Of a stretch of DNA of 64,000 nt, positions 17,618-26,525 are shown piece after piece; positions within the stretch are counted from its first letter, which is position 1, and every line of letters begins with the position of its first letter. Under the pieces are notes generated by a model. It was not told the DNA's origin. It made no database searches and saw only the letters and a program-made list of their open reading frames with translations. This DNA comes from Myxococcota bacterium. Its GTDB lineage: Bacteria > Myxococcota_A > UBA796 > CAJQPC01. The translations under genes were made by a program, and so were the position numbers. Where the stretch lies: NCBI GenBank assembly GCA_023150845.1, contig JAKLKD010000006.1, positions 1 through 64,000 on the forward strand, in the 5' to 3' direction.

Positions 17618-20600
17618 TCAGGACGACTCGGAGTTGTCCTCGCCGTTCTTGCAGGACTTGTCGGCGGCGTCCTTGAAGCCGTCGAGGTCGTTGTCGAGGC
17701 CGTCGTTGCAGGCGTAGACCCCGCCGTAGCCGTCGTCCTCGAGCTTGGTGGCGCCGCTCTCACAGACCGGGTCGTCGAGGTCGGCCCAGCCGTCGCCGTC
17801 GTTGTCGACGCCGTCGTTGCACTGGGTCGCGGGGTCGGTCTCGTCGCTGTCGTAGCCGTCGTCGCAGCCGGGATCGTCCACGTCTACGAGGCCGTCGCGG
17901 TCGTTGTCGGTGTCGTCGTTGCAGTCGTCGGTGCCGAAGCCGTCCACCTCGGCGAGCTGGGTGGCGTCGCCGTTGCAGCCGGGGTCGTCGAGGTCCAGCC
18001 AGCCATCGGCGTCGTTGTCGAGGCCATCGGCGCACTCGGCGACGTGGGTCTCGTCGGCGTCGAAGGCGGACTCACAGCCGGGGTCGTCGGCGTCCACGAA
18101 GCCGTCGCCGTCGTCGTCGCCGCCGTCGTTGCAGGCGAACAGCGCGTCGAGGCTCAGCTCGTCCTCCCCCCAGCCGCAGTCGGGGTCCTCGGCGTCGACC
18201 CAGCCGTCGCTGTCGCCGTCGAGGCCGTCCTGGCACTCCGTGCGGACGGGGGACTCCAGGTTGTCCAGCGCGCTCTCACAGTTGGGGTCGGCGGCGTCAC
18301 GCTGGCCGTTGCCGTCGTTGTCGACGCCGTCGTTACACTCCGCCGCGCCCGTGGCCCCGGCCTCGGCCGTCGCGAGCACACAGTCGGGGTCGGCGCCGTC
18401 TACCCAGCCGTCGCTGTCGTTGTCGGCGGCGTCACGGCAGCTCGCCGCGGCGTTGAGCTCCAGGGGATCGCTCGCGCCCTCGCAGCCGGAGTCGTCGGCG
18501 TCGATGAGGCCGTCGCTGTCGTTGTCGGCGCCGTCGTTGCAGGCCGCGGCGGTGAGGCCGATCTCTTCGCCGTCGATGAGGCAATCGGCGTCCTCGGCGT
18601 CGATCCAGCCGTCGCCGTCGTCGTCGAGGCCATCACCGCAGGAGCCGCCCGCGCCCTCGCTGCTGTCGAGGCCGTCTACACACTCGCGGTCGTCGCCGTC
18701 GGAGAAGCCGTCGCCGTCGTTGTCGAGGCCGTCGGCGCAGGCCGCGCCGAGGCCGTCCCCTTCGCCGCCGCCGAGCACGCAGTCGGGGTCCTCGGGGTCA
18801 AACCAGCCGTCGCCGTCGTCGTCGAGGCCGTTGGCGCAGGAGGCGTCGGGGTTCGCCTCGCTCGCCTGGGCGGCGTCTACGCAGTGGGGATCGACGCTGT
18901 CGATCTTGCCGTCGCCGTCGTCGTCGAGGCCGTTGTTGCAGCCGAAGGGACCGTAGCCCAGCTCCGCGCCGTAGAGCGCGCAGTCGGGGTCCTCGCCGTC
19001 CGCCCAGCCGTCGCCGTCGTCGTCGAGGCCGTCGCTGCAGGTGCCCGAGGCGCCGTCCTCGCTGAGCCCGAGGCCGTCGACACAGGCCGTGTCGTCGGCG
19101 TCGATGTCGCCGTCGCCGTCGTTGTCGACGCCGTCGCTGCAGTCCGTGTCGCCGAGGCCGAGCTCCTCATCACCCAAGAGGCAGTCGGGGTCCAAGGCGT
19201 CGGCCCAGCCGTCGCCGTCGTCGTCGAGGCCATCGGCGCAGGTCAGGCCGTCGTCCTCGGCGTCGTCATAGGCGGCGCTGCAGCCCGCGTCGTCGGCGTC
19301 GATGAGGCCGTCGCTGTCGTTGTCTTGGCCGTCGTTGCAGGCCGTGACGTTGAGGCCGCCCTCGTCGTCGCCGCCCAAGCAGTCGAGGTCGTCGCCGTCG
19401 ATCCAGCCGTCCGCGTCGCCGTCCGCGCCGTCCTCACAGCTCGCCGCGCCCTCGCCTCCGGCCTCGGCGTTGTCGAGCGCCCGGGCGCAGCCGGGGTCGT
19501 CGCCGTCTACGAGGCCGTCGCTGTCGTCGTCGCCGCCGTTGTTGCACTCGCTGGGCCCGAGGCCCGCCTCCGTCCCGCCGCCGAGGCAGTCCGGGTCCGC
19601 GGCGTCGGCCCAGCCGTCGCCGTCGTCGTCCGCGCCGTTCTTGCAGCCCGCGGAGAGGCTCGCCTCGTCCTCGTCCGCCGCCGAGGCGCAGTCCGGGTCG
19701 TCGCCGTCGGTGAGGCCGTCGCTGTCGTCGTCCTCGCCGTTGTTGCAGACCACGAGGCCAAGGCCCAGCTCCCGGCCAAGGAGCGCACACTCGGGGTCCT
19801 CGTCGTCGAACCAGCCGTCGCCGTCGTCGTCGCGGCCGTTCTCGCAGGGGCCGTCCGGGGCGTAGTCCTCGTCGTCGAGCCAAGGCACGCTGCAGGAGGC
19901 GTCGTCGGCGTCCACGTCGCCGTCGCCGTCGTTGTCGTCGCCGTCGTTGCAGGCGCGGCTGGTCACGCCGAGCTCGTCGCCGTCGGTGAGGCAGTCGAGG
20001 TCGGACTCGTCCACCCAGCCGTCGTCGTCGTTGTCGTCGCCGTCGGCGCAGTCGTCGGCGCTGTCCTCCTCGACGCTGTCCGCGGCGCTGGAGCAGCCCG
20101 GGTCCAAGGCGTCGATGAGCAGGTCGCCGTCGTTGTCCCGGCCGTCGTTGCAGCCCGAGGGGCCGAAGCCCGTCTCGTCGTCGTTGTTCAGGCAGTCGGG
20201 GTCGGCGTCATCAATCCAGCCGTCTTTGTCATTGTCGAGGCCGTCGCCCAGGCAGTCGCCGTCGACCTCGTTGTTGTCTTGGCCGTCGCGGCAGGCGGGG
20301 TCATCGACGTCAGTGAGGCCGTCGCTGTCGTTGTCGACGCCGTCGTTGCAGTGGGCGGAGCCGAAGCCGAGCTCCGCGTCGCCGCTCGCGCAGTCGGGGT
20401 CCTCGGCGTCGGTCCAGCCGTCGCCGTCGTCGTCGCCGCCGTCGTCGCAGGAGGTGTCGGCCTCCCCCTCCAGGGTGTCGAAGGCGTCTACGCAGTCGGC
20501 GTCGTCGAAGTCGATGTCGCCGTCGCCGTCGTTGTCGTCGCCGTCGTCACACTCCGCGGCGCCGTAGCCGACCTCCTCGTCGCCGCTCTCGCAGTCGGGG

Positions 20601-22720
20601 TCGGCGTCGTCGATCCAGAGGTCACCGTCGTTGTCGAGGAGGTCGTTGCAGCCGGTGATGGGCTCGTCGGACTCGTCGTTGTCTTTGCCGTTGTCGCAGC
20701 CGGCGTCCTCGGCGTCGATGTCGCCGTCGCTGTCGTTGTCGGCGCCGTCGTTGCAGTCATACGCCGAGATCGCCGGGCTCTCGTTGGTGCCCGTGGCCGA
20801 GGAGCAGGCCGGGTCGTCGGTGTCGGTCCAGCCGTCGCCGTCGTTGTCTTTGGCGTCGGCGCAGGCGTAGCTCGCCTCGTAGACGTCTTCAGCGTCGAGG
20901 CAGTCGGGGTCGGCGGCGTCGATCTTGCCGTCGCCGTCGTTGTCCGAGCCGTCGTTGCACTGGATGGAGGTGTCGCCGGTCTCCGTGGAGCCCGCCTCGC
21001 AGTCGGGGTCGTCGGCATCGACCCAAGAGTCGCCGTCGTTGTCGAGGCCGTCCTCGCAGCCGTCGGCCTCGCTCGTCGTCGCGGCGGTGGCGCAGCCGTC
21101 GTCCTTGGCGTCGATGCTCAGGTCGCTGTCGTTGTCGACGCCGTCGTTGCAGGCCACGGCGCCGAAGCCGAGCTCGTCCCCGGCGCTCGCGCAGTCGGGG
21201 TCGTCGCCGTCGGTCCAGCCGTCGCCGTCGTTGTCGTCCCCGTCACCGCAGGGGTCGCTCTCGTCGGTGTCCAGCGCGTCGTCACACTCGTCGTCGTCGG
21301 CGTCCGCGTCGCCGTCGCCGTCGTCATCGACGCGGTTGTTGCAGGCCGTGGTCCCGAAGCCCTCTTCAGCGGTGCCGGAGCCGCAGTCGGGGTCGGCGCC
21401 GTCGGTCCAGCCGTCGCCGTCGTTGTCGAGGCCATCGGCGCAGTCGCTCGCCTCGGTGTCGTCGGAGGCCCGGGCGCAGTCGGGGTCGAAGGCGTCGATG
21501 GCGCCGTCGAGGTCGTTGTCCGCGCCGTCGCTGCACTCCGTCGTCTTCTGGAAGCCGCCCTCGCTCTCGTCGTGAGCGCTGGCGCAGCCCTGGTCGTCGA
21601 GGTCGATCCAGCCGTCGGCGTCGTTGTCGAGCTCGTCCTCGCAGGCGTCGAGCTCGGTCTCGTCCAAGGCCTCGGCGCAGCTCGGATCCTCGGCGTCTAC
21701 GAGGCCGTCGCCGTCGTTCTCGGCGCCGTCGTTGCACTCGGTGTCGCCGAAGCCCCGCTCCTCGTCACCGCCGCCGGAGCAGTCGGGGTCCTCGTCGTCG
21801 ATCCAGCCGTCGCTGTCGTTGTCGAGCTTGTCCTCACAGGGCTCAGCCGCCTCGTCCTCGTCGAGGCCGCTGTCACACTCGGGGTCGTCAGCGTCAGTGA
21901 GGCCGTCGCCGTCGTTGTCGACGGTGTCGCCGCACTCGGCGTCGCCGGGGGCGCCCGCCTCGTCGTCGCCGACCTGGCAGTCGGGGTCGGCGCTGTCCAC
22001 CCAGCCGTCGCCGTCGTTGTCGAGGTCGTCCTCGCAGCCCGAGGCCTCCTGGTCGTCCGTCGCCGCCTCGCAGTCGGGGTCGTCGTCGTCGGCGAGGCCG
22101 TCCTCGTCGTTGTCGTCGCCGTCGTTGCAGGCCGCGTCGCCGAGGCCGAGCTCGTCGCCGGAGGACTCGCAGTCGGGGTCCTCAGCGTCGGTCCAGCCGT
22201 CCTCGTCGTTGTCCTCCTCGTCGTTGCAGGGGCCGATGGGCGTCTCAAGCAGGGTGAGCCCGGTGATCGTCGTGGTCTGCACGACGTCGGTGACGAAGCG
22301 CTGCTCGGCGGTGACGTCGGAGACGGCGAAGAGCGTGCTGTCGGTGACGGCCCAGGCCTGGAGCGTGAAGGCCTGGCGGTTGTCCCCGGCGCGCAGCTCA
22401 AAGGTGGGCAAGGCGTCGAGGCGGGCGCCGCTGGCGCTGAGGCTCTGGAAGAGCACGGCCTCGAGGTCGTCGTCGTCGGTCAGGGCGTTGGTGAGCAGGA
22501 GCTCACCGACCTCCCCCTCAGGCAGGTAGCCGCCGTCCTCGTCCTCGAAGGGGGACTCGGGGTCGATGACCAAGGCGAGGGAGTCGATCTGCGTATCCGC
22601 CAGAACCGCGCCGACGTCGGGGCCGGTGACCTCGACCACGAAGGCGGTGCGGGCGTCGTCGTCTCCTTTGCAGGCGATGGCGAGGAGGAGCAGGGGGAGT
22701 AAACTTCTGCTGGGGCGCAT
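17618..22720 (-). CDS. giant acidic lipoprotein with about 46 Cys/Asp calcium-binding-type repeats
   Basis: About 1,700 residues. The start is the ATG at 22720 (AGGAG upstream), giving MRPSRSLLPLLLLAIACKG with a lipobox (AIAC). Residues up to ~160 form a non-repetitive globular part (beta-rich). From Cys165 to the end the protein is an unbroken array of roughly 46 units of 31-37 residues. Each begins C-x-D-G-x-D-N-D-G-D-G and has a second Cys at about position 20 after D-x-D-D-P. The DxDxDG loops are the kind that bind calcium (thrombospondin type 3 and dockerin-like loops); the two Cys per unit could form a disulfide. Units alternate: odd ones read DGW and end in DELGFG-like sequence, even ones read DGL/DGK/DGD and end D-x-x-E, so the real period is ~66 residues (23 doublets). 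Probably a long, rigid, calcium-dependent surface stalk. The PEGA gene just upstream ends 11 bp before its start. Confidence 0.85.
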   Translation of the reverse strand: MRPSRSLLPLLLLAIACKGDDDARTAFVVEVTGPDVGAVLADTQIDSLALVIDPESPFEDEDGGYLPEGEVGELLLTNALTDDDDLEAVLFQSLSASGARLDALPTFELRAGDNRQAFTLQAWAVTDSTLFAVSDVTAEQRFVTDVVQTTTITGLTLLETPIGPCNDEEDNDEDGWTDAEDPDCESSGDELGLGDAACNDGDDNDEDGLADDDDPDCEAATDDQEASGCEDDLDNDGDGWVDSADPDCQVGDDEAGAPGDAECGDTVDNDGDGLTDADDPECDSGLDEDEAAEPCEDKLDNDSDGWIDDEDPDCSGGGDEERGFGDTECNDGAENDGDGLVDAEDPSCAEALDETELDACEDELDNDADGWIDLDDQGCASAHDESEGGFQKTTECSDGADNDLDGAIDAFDPDCARASDDTEASDCADGLDNDGDGWTDGADPDCGSGTAEEGFGTTACNNRVDDDGDGDADADDDECDDALDTDESDPCGDGDDNDGDGWTDGDDPDCASAGDELGFGAVACNDGVDNDSDLSIDAKDDGCATAATTSEADGCEDGLDNDGDSWVDADDPDCEAGSTETGDTSIQCNDGSDNDGDGKIDAADPDCLDAEDVYEASYACADAKDNDGDGWTDTDDPACSSATGTNESPAISAYDCNDGADNDSDGDIDAEDAGCDNGKDNDESDEPITGCNDLLDNDGDLWIDDADPDCESGDEEVGYGAAECDDGDDNDGDGDIDFDDADCVDAFDTLEGEADTSCDDGGDDDGDGWTDAEDPDCASGDAELGFGSAHCNDGVDNDSDGLTDVDDPACRDGQDNNEVDGDCLGDGLDNDKDGWIDDADPDCLNNDDETGFGPSGCNDGRDNDGDLLIDALDPGCSSAADSVEEDSADDCADGDDNDDDGWVDESDLDCLTDGDELGVTSRACNDGDDNDGDGDVDADDASCSVPWLDDEDYAPDGPCENGRDDDGDGWFDDEDPECALLGRELGLGLVVCNNGEDDDSDGLTDGDDPDCASAADEDEASLSAGCKNGADDDGDGWADAADPDCLGGGTEAGLGPSECNNGGDDDSDGLVDGDDPGCARALDNAEAGGEGAASCEDGADGDADGWIDGDDLDCLGGDDEGGLNVTACNDGQDNDSDGLIDADDAGCSAAYDDAEDDGLTCADGLDDDGDGWADALDPDCLLGDEELGLGDTDCSDGVDNDGDGDIDADDTACVDGLGLSEDGASGTCSDGLDDDGDGWADGEDPDCALYGAELGYGPFGCNNGLDDDGDGKIDSVDPHCVDAAQASEANPDASCANGLDDDGDGWFDPEDPDCVLGGGEGDGLGAACADGLDNDGDGFSDGDDRECVDGLDSSEGAGGSCGDGLDDDGDGWIDAEDADCLIDGEEIGLTAAACNDGADNDSDGLIDADDSGCEGASDPLELNAAASCRDAADNDSDGWVDGADPDCVLATAEAGATGAAECNDGVDNDGNGQRDAADPNCESALDNLESPVRTECQDGLDGDSDGWVDAEDPDCGWGEDELSLDALFACNDGGDDDGDGFVDADDPGCESAFDADETHVAECADGLDNDADGWLDLDDPGCNGDATQLAEVDGFGTDDCNDDTDNDRDGLVDVDDPGCDDGYDSDETDPATQCNDGVDNDGDGWADLDDPVCESGATKLEDDGYGGVYACNDGLDNDLDGFKDAADKSCKNGEDNSESS
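17630..22228. repeat. tandem protein-repeat array encoding Asp/Cys units
   Basis: DNA underlying about 46 tandem units of roughly 100 bp (doublet period ~200 bp). Units have diverged in sequence but keep codons for the Cys and DNDGDG core, so the strand is rich in GTCGTCG-type runs. Variation between units argues for old duplication with selection on the motif, not recent slippage. Confidence 0.85.
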
Positions 22721-22731
22721 CCTGCGGCTCC

Positions 22732-23808
22732 TCAAGGCAGGGTGACGACGACGTCGCCGTCAGGGGGAGGCTCGGGCTGGAGCGCCAACGCGACGCCTGC
22801 GCTCACCGCGCCAGCCGCCGCGGCGCCGCCGCCCAGGGCCGCCCAGAAGGTCCAGCGCTGCACCAGCGGCGCGAGCTCCACGAGGGCCGGGCCGGTCTTC
22901 CAGTCGACCTTGTACAAGAGCGTGCCGGTGAGGGGCACGTCGAGGGTCTTCGAGACCTCGCCGCCGCCTTCGACGGAGGTGACGGTGAGCAGGTACTCAC
23001 CGCGGCTCAGGAGGGTCTCGGCCTCGCGGCCTTGGGCGACGGTGGCGCCGTCGATGCGCACGATGGCGTCGTTGAAGCCCGTGCTCACCTTCAGGGTGGT
23101 GCCCGCGTCGGCCAGGGTGGCCGTGACCTCACCCTTTGAGCCGTCGCTGGTGTCGACGTGGCGCACGACGGCGGCGTAGCCCGGGGAGACGAGCAGGACG
23201 GTGTGGGGGCCCGGCGGCACGTCGCTGAGCTGGAGCGGGGTGCGGCCGACCGAGGCGCCATCGAGCCAGACCTCGGCGCCGACGGGCTTGGAGGTCACCG
23301 AGAAGCGCCCCCGGGACGACTCCAGGGTGTGCCGGGTGAGGGGGTTGCCGCCCTTCCGCTGGTTGAGGGTGCCCTCGATGGTCTCGTAGCCGCTGAGGCT
23401 GAGGCTGTAGCTGTGATCCCCCTCAGCGATGGAGGCGACACGAATGGGCGTCTTGCCGACCTCTTTGCCGTCGATGACCACGGTGGCGCCGGACGGGGTC
23501 GAGACGAACTCCGCGGTGCCGCCGCCGGGGTAGAGCTCGGCGGTGACGCTCGTGGTGAGGTTCGGCTTGACCTCCACCTTACGCACGAAGGGATCCATGC
23601 CGTCGGCGGTGACGCGCACGCTGTAGGTGCCCGGCGGCAGGTAGCGGGTGACCGGCACCTCACCGACAGGCTCAGCGTCGATGTGCACCGCGGCGCGCTG
23701 GATCGTCGCGGTGACATACAGCACGCCCGTCGTCTCTTGGGCGTCCGCGCGCTGCGGCCACAAGAGCAGGAGCGCGGCCCCAAGCGTCAAGAGCAGTCTG
23801 ACCAGCAT
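22732..23808 (-). CDS. secreted PEGA-domain protein with C-terminal membrane anchor
   Basis: A 358-residue protein with a signal peptide (MLVRLLLTLGAALLLLWPQRADA). It carries at least three PEGA repeats, recognisable by the sequences RYLPPGTYSVRVTADGM, STPSGATVVIDGKEVGKTPIRV and SKPVGAEVWLDGASVGRTPLQL, each a small surface beta domain, and a weaker fourth (VRIDGATVAQG). A membrane span near the C-terminus (FWAALGGGAAAAGAVSAGVALAL) leaves a short acidic tail. GGAGG lies upstream of the start. Its stop is 11 bp before the start of the giant repeat lipoprotein, so the two are likely co-expressed cell-envelope proteins. Confidence 0.85.
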   Translation of the reverse strand: MLVRLLLTLGAALLLLWPQRADAQETTGVLYVTATIQRAAVHIDAEPVGEVPVTRYLPPGTYSVRVTADGMDPFVRKVEVKPNLTTSVTAELYPGGGTAEFVSTPSGATVVIDGKEVGKTPIRVASIAEGDHSYSLSLSGYETIEGTLNQRKGGNPLTRHTLESSRGRFSVTSKPVGAEVWLDGASVGRTPLQLSDVPPGPHTVLLVSPGYAAVVRHVDTSDGSKGEVTATLADAGTTLKVSTGFNDAIVRIDGATVAQGREAETLLSRGEYLLTVTSVEGGGEVSKTLDVPLTGTLLYKVDWKTGPALVELAPLVQRWTFWAALGGGAAAAGAVSAGVALALQPEPPPDGDVVVTLP

Positions 23809-23959
23809 TCCCTCGTTTCCTCCGGGGCGCTCACGACCTATGGGGCGACGGATGGGCCCTCTTGGCCCGGCCTCAGCGCGCCGTTGTGGGCGCTCACTCG
23901 CCCTCCGGGGAGAGAGCCCGCCTATGATATCACGGCCTCGGCGGGGGTCCGCGCCCGGC
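23809..23959. other. intergenic region, probable promoter of the PEGA/repeat-lipoprotein pair
   Basis: 151 bp between two minus-strand genes. On the minus strand TATCAT (near 23925-23930) could be a -10, but no good -35 is visible. A short GC hairpin (GGGCC-CTCTT-GGCCC near 23854) has no T-run, so it is not a convincing terminator for selB. Confidence 0.3.
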
Positions 23960-25813
23960 TCAGGCCCCGAAGGGCAGGCGGAGCTCCCCGGCGCGGCGGG
24001 TGATCCGCTGGGCGTCGAGCCACTCCAAGAGCGGGATCGCGTGTTTGCGGGAGAGCCCGGTCAGCTCCTTGAAGCGTGCCGGGGTGAGCTGGCCCTCGTC
24101 GGTGAGCACCTGACGCACCTGGGCGGCGAGGGCCTCCAGGGCGGCCTTGTCCGTGGGGCGGCCGTCGAGGGTCTCGACCCGGCCCTCCTCAAAGCAGAGG
24201 TTCAGGAGCGCCTCGCCGTGGTGCAGGCCCTCGGAGAGCTCCCGCGCCTCCAAGGCGGCGAGGCCCGCGGCGCTGAGGCGGCCGAGCAAGGTGGTCCAGG
24301 CGGCGAGCTCCTCCCCGACGAGGCTCGGCGCCCAGCCAGGGCGCTGCAGGCGCGGCCCGTCGAGGGTCACCTCCCCCAAGGCCACGGCTCGCTCGATGAG
24401 CGCGTCGAAGGCCGAGGGCTCCAGGGCGAGGAGCAGGCCCCGGCGGAGGGCCCGGCGGCCTGGCCCCCGGGACAGGGGGAAGCTCTGGTGGTGCTCCTCC
24501 AGGTGGCGGATCAGGGCCTCATGGTGGGCCTGGAGCCAGCCCGGGGCGAAGGCGCGCTCGCCGAGGCGGTGCTCCGGCGGGTGGCCCAGGCGGCGGGTGG
24601 CCTCGGCGACGGGCAGGCCGCTCGCACCGGCGCGCTCCAAGAGCACGGCCTTGTCCCCGGCCTGGAGCCGGGTGAGGTCGACGATCGCCTGGGGGTGATC
24701 CCGGCGGCGGGCCCGGGGAGCCCAGGGGTCGAGCACGACGCCGCCGCCCAAGGTGGTCACCGGGCTCTCCCGGCGCAGGATGAAGCGGTCGCCGGGCAGC
24801 GCGACGACGGGCTCGGCGAGGCGGAGCTGGGCGAGGCCTTCCTCGCCGCCCTCGATGGGCTCACCGTAGGGCTCGACCACGGCCATGACCTCCGCCGTGG
24901 CGAGCAGCAGGCGCAGGCGGTCCCCCTCCTCCAGGGGCTCGGCGTCGGGGAGCCAGCGCACGGTGGCGTCGAGGATCGACACCGGGGCGACCCCCGCGCC
25001 GATCACGACGGCGCCCCGGCCGAGCTGCTCCTGGGACACGCCGCTGAGGTTCAGGGCCGTGCGCTGGCCGGCCTGGCTGCGGCTGACCTTGTGGCCATGG
25101 ACCTGCACGCCGCGCACGCGGACCTTCACGCCCTCGCTCTCGCCCTCGGGGAGCACCCGCAGCTCGTCGCCCTCGTGGACCTCGCCGGAGAGCGCCGTGC
25201 CCGTGACGATGGCGCCGAAGCCGCGCTGCACGAAGACGCGGTCCACGGGCAGGCGGAAGGGCCCTCCTTGGGGGCGCGGGGCGACGGGCAGGCGGTCCAA
25301 GGCGGCGCGCAGGGCGTCGAGGCCGCGGCCATCGTGGATCGACGTCGGGATCACCTGGGCGTCGGCGAGAAAGGTCCCGGCGACGGCGCCGCGCACGTCG
25401 TCCAAGGCGAGCTCCAGGAGCTCCTCATCGACGAGGTCGGCCATGGTGAGCGCGATGAGGCCGGTCTTCACGCCGAGCAGGCTGAGGATGCCGAGGTGCT
25501 CGCGGGTCTGGGGCATGACGCCCTCGACGGCGGAGACGCAGAGCACGACGGCGTCGACCCCGGACGCCCCGGCGATCATCGTGCGCACCAGGCGCTCGTG
25601 GCCGGGCACGTCGATGAAGGAGGCGATCCGGCCCGAGGCCAAGGGCAGGGTGGTGAAGCCCAGGGCGATCGTGATGCCTCGCCGCTGCTCCTCGGGCAGG
25701 CGATCCAGCTCAACGCCGGTCAGCGCCCGCACCAAGGAGGTCTTCCCGTGGTCGATGTGCCCCGCGGTGCCGACGACGAAGGCCTCGGGGAGAGCGGCGT
25801 TGATGGTGGCCAA
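23960..25813 (-). CDS. selB: selenocysteine-specific elongation factor SelB
   Basis: GTPase that delivers Sec-tRNA to UGA codons with a SECIS element. N-terminal EF-Tu-like G domain: GTAGHIDHGKTSLVRALTG (P-loop, residues 15-33), RGITIALGF (G2) and DVPGHERL (G3, 68-74). EF-Tu-like barrels follow, then the C-terminal winged-helix repeats (ELSEGLHHGEALLNLCFEEGRV and LSRKHAIPLLEWLDAQRITRRAG) that bind the mRNA hairpin. Length 617 fits. Start is TTG at 25813, with AGGAG 6 nt before. The guanine-specificity motif reads TMAD (Met124) where T/NKxD is normal, an odd substitution that needs checking. selA, selC and selD are not in this window, but the gene implies selenoproteins in the genome. Confidence 0.92.
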   Translation of the reverse strand: MATINAALPEAFVVGTAGHIDHGKTSLVRALTGVELDRLPEEQRRGITIALGFTTLPLASGRIASFIDVPGHERLVRTMIAGASGVDAVVLCVSAVEGVMPQTREHLGILSLLGVKTGLIALTMADLVDEELLELALDDVRGAVAGTFLADAQVIPTSIHDGRGLDALRAALDRLPVAPRPQGGPFRLPVDRVFVQRGFGAIVTGTALSGEVHEGDELRVLPEGESEGVKVRVRGVQVHGHKVSRSQAGQRTALNLSGVSQEQLGRGAVVIGAGVAPVSILDATVRWLPDAEPLEEGDRLRLLLATAEVMAVVEPYGEPIEGGEEGLAQLRLAEPVVALPGDRFILRRESPVTTLGGGVVLDPWAPRARRRDHPQAIVDLTRLQAGDKAVLLERAGASGLPVAEATRRLGHPPEHRLGERAFAPGWLQAHHEALIRHLEEHHQSFPLSRGPGRRALRRGLLLALEPSAFDALIERAVALGEVTLDGPRLQRPGWAPSLVGEELAAWTTLLGRLSAAGLAALEARELSEGLHHGEALLNLCFEEGRVETLDGRPTDKAALEALAAQVRQVLTDEGQLTPARFKELTGLSRKHAIPLLEWLDAQRITRRAGELRLPFGA

Positions 25814-25898
25814 TCTGGGCTCCTGCGCGTGGGGGGCTTCGCCCTGTCGCTCCGCTCAGCTAACCTAAAGGCTCCCGCGCTCGTCACCCAGGTTGACC

Positions 25899-26435
25899 AT
25901 GAACGTCCGATGCCCTCAATGCGGAGCGTCCTTCCAGGCCGAGGTCGGCCCGACCTCTTGCCCCTCCTGTATGCACAGCTTCACCGTGGCGCCGGAGGGC
26001 CGCCCCTGGCTGACCCTCGACGTGCGCCGCCCCTCGGGGGAGCTCCTCGGGCGTATGGACCGCCACCTCGTGCGGGAGCGCCTCTACGCCGGGGCGCTCA
26101 CCGGGCTTGAGCAGGTGCGCCCGGCGGGGGGCCTCGCGACGGGGGCCGCGGCGACGGGGGAGTGGGTAGACCTCAACACCCGCCCGGAGTTCGCTGAGGT
26201 GCTCCAGCTCATCGGCGCCGACCTCGGCGCGCGCCGCATCGCCCAGCAGCAGCTCCGCGGCTGGCGTAAGACCGGCTCCGCCGTGCTGCCGACCCGCTCC
26301 AGCGCCCCGGCCGAGCGCGCCGTGGGCCGGGCGCTCAACGACGAGCCCAAGGGCCGGGTGAGCTGGCCGCTCCTCGCCATCGCCGCGGCCCTCGTCTTGG
26401 GGATCGCCGCCTTGTTGTGGGGGGCGGCGGGGTAG
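25899..26435 (+). CDS. membrane-anchored zinc-ribbon protein
   Basis: A 178-residue protein from the ATG at 25899 (an in-frame TTG two codons earlier is less likely). It starts with a zinc ribbon of the CxxC-CxxC type (RCPQCGASFQAEVGPTSCPSC). Next is a domain with RRPSGELLGRMDRHLVRERLYAGALTGLEQVR and WVDLNTRPEFAEVLQLIG, similar to GYF_2/DUF4339-like modules common in Myxococcota. A single membrane span close to the C-terminus (LLAIAAALVLGIAALLW) tethers it with the ribbon in the cytoplasm. It is divergent from selB across an 85-bp gap. Function unknown; similar modular proteins are thought to be sensors or adaptors. Confidence 0.75.
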   Translation: MNVRCPQCGASFQAEVGPTSCPSCMHSFTVAPEGRPWLTLDVRRPSGELLGRMDRHLVRERLYAGALTGLEQVRPAGGLATGAAATGEWVDLNTRPEFAEVLQLIGADLGARRIAQQQLRGWRKTGSAVLPTRSSAPAERAVGRALNDEPKGRVSWPLLAIAAALVLGIAALLWGAAG

Positions 26436-26525
26436 GGGGTGCGCCCGCGCAGCAGTCGGCCAAGACGCCGTCCCAGCGCGTGGACAAACGGAATAGAGAG
26501 CCCCTTCCCCAAGGAGCGTCTCCCC

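Noticed and set aside
17630-22228. CRISPR-like tandem repeats
   Set aside because: Unit length ~100 bp with gradual divergence and an intact coding frame; no short identical repeats with unique spacers.
18044-22702. Long open frame (1,552 codons) on the plus strand opposite the repeat lipoprotein
   Set aside because: Mirror of the repeated GTCGTCG-type sequence: a low-complexity Val/Ala chain without domains, forced open by high GC.
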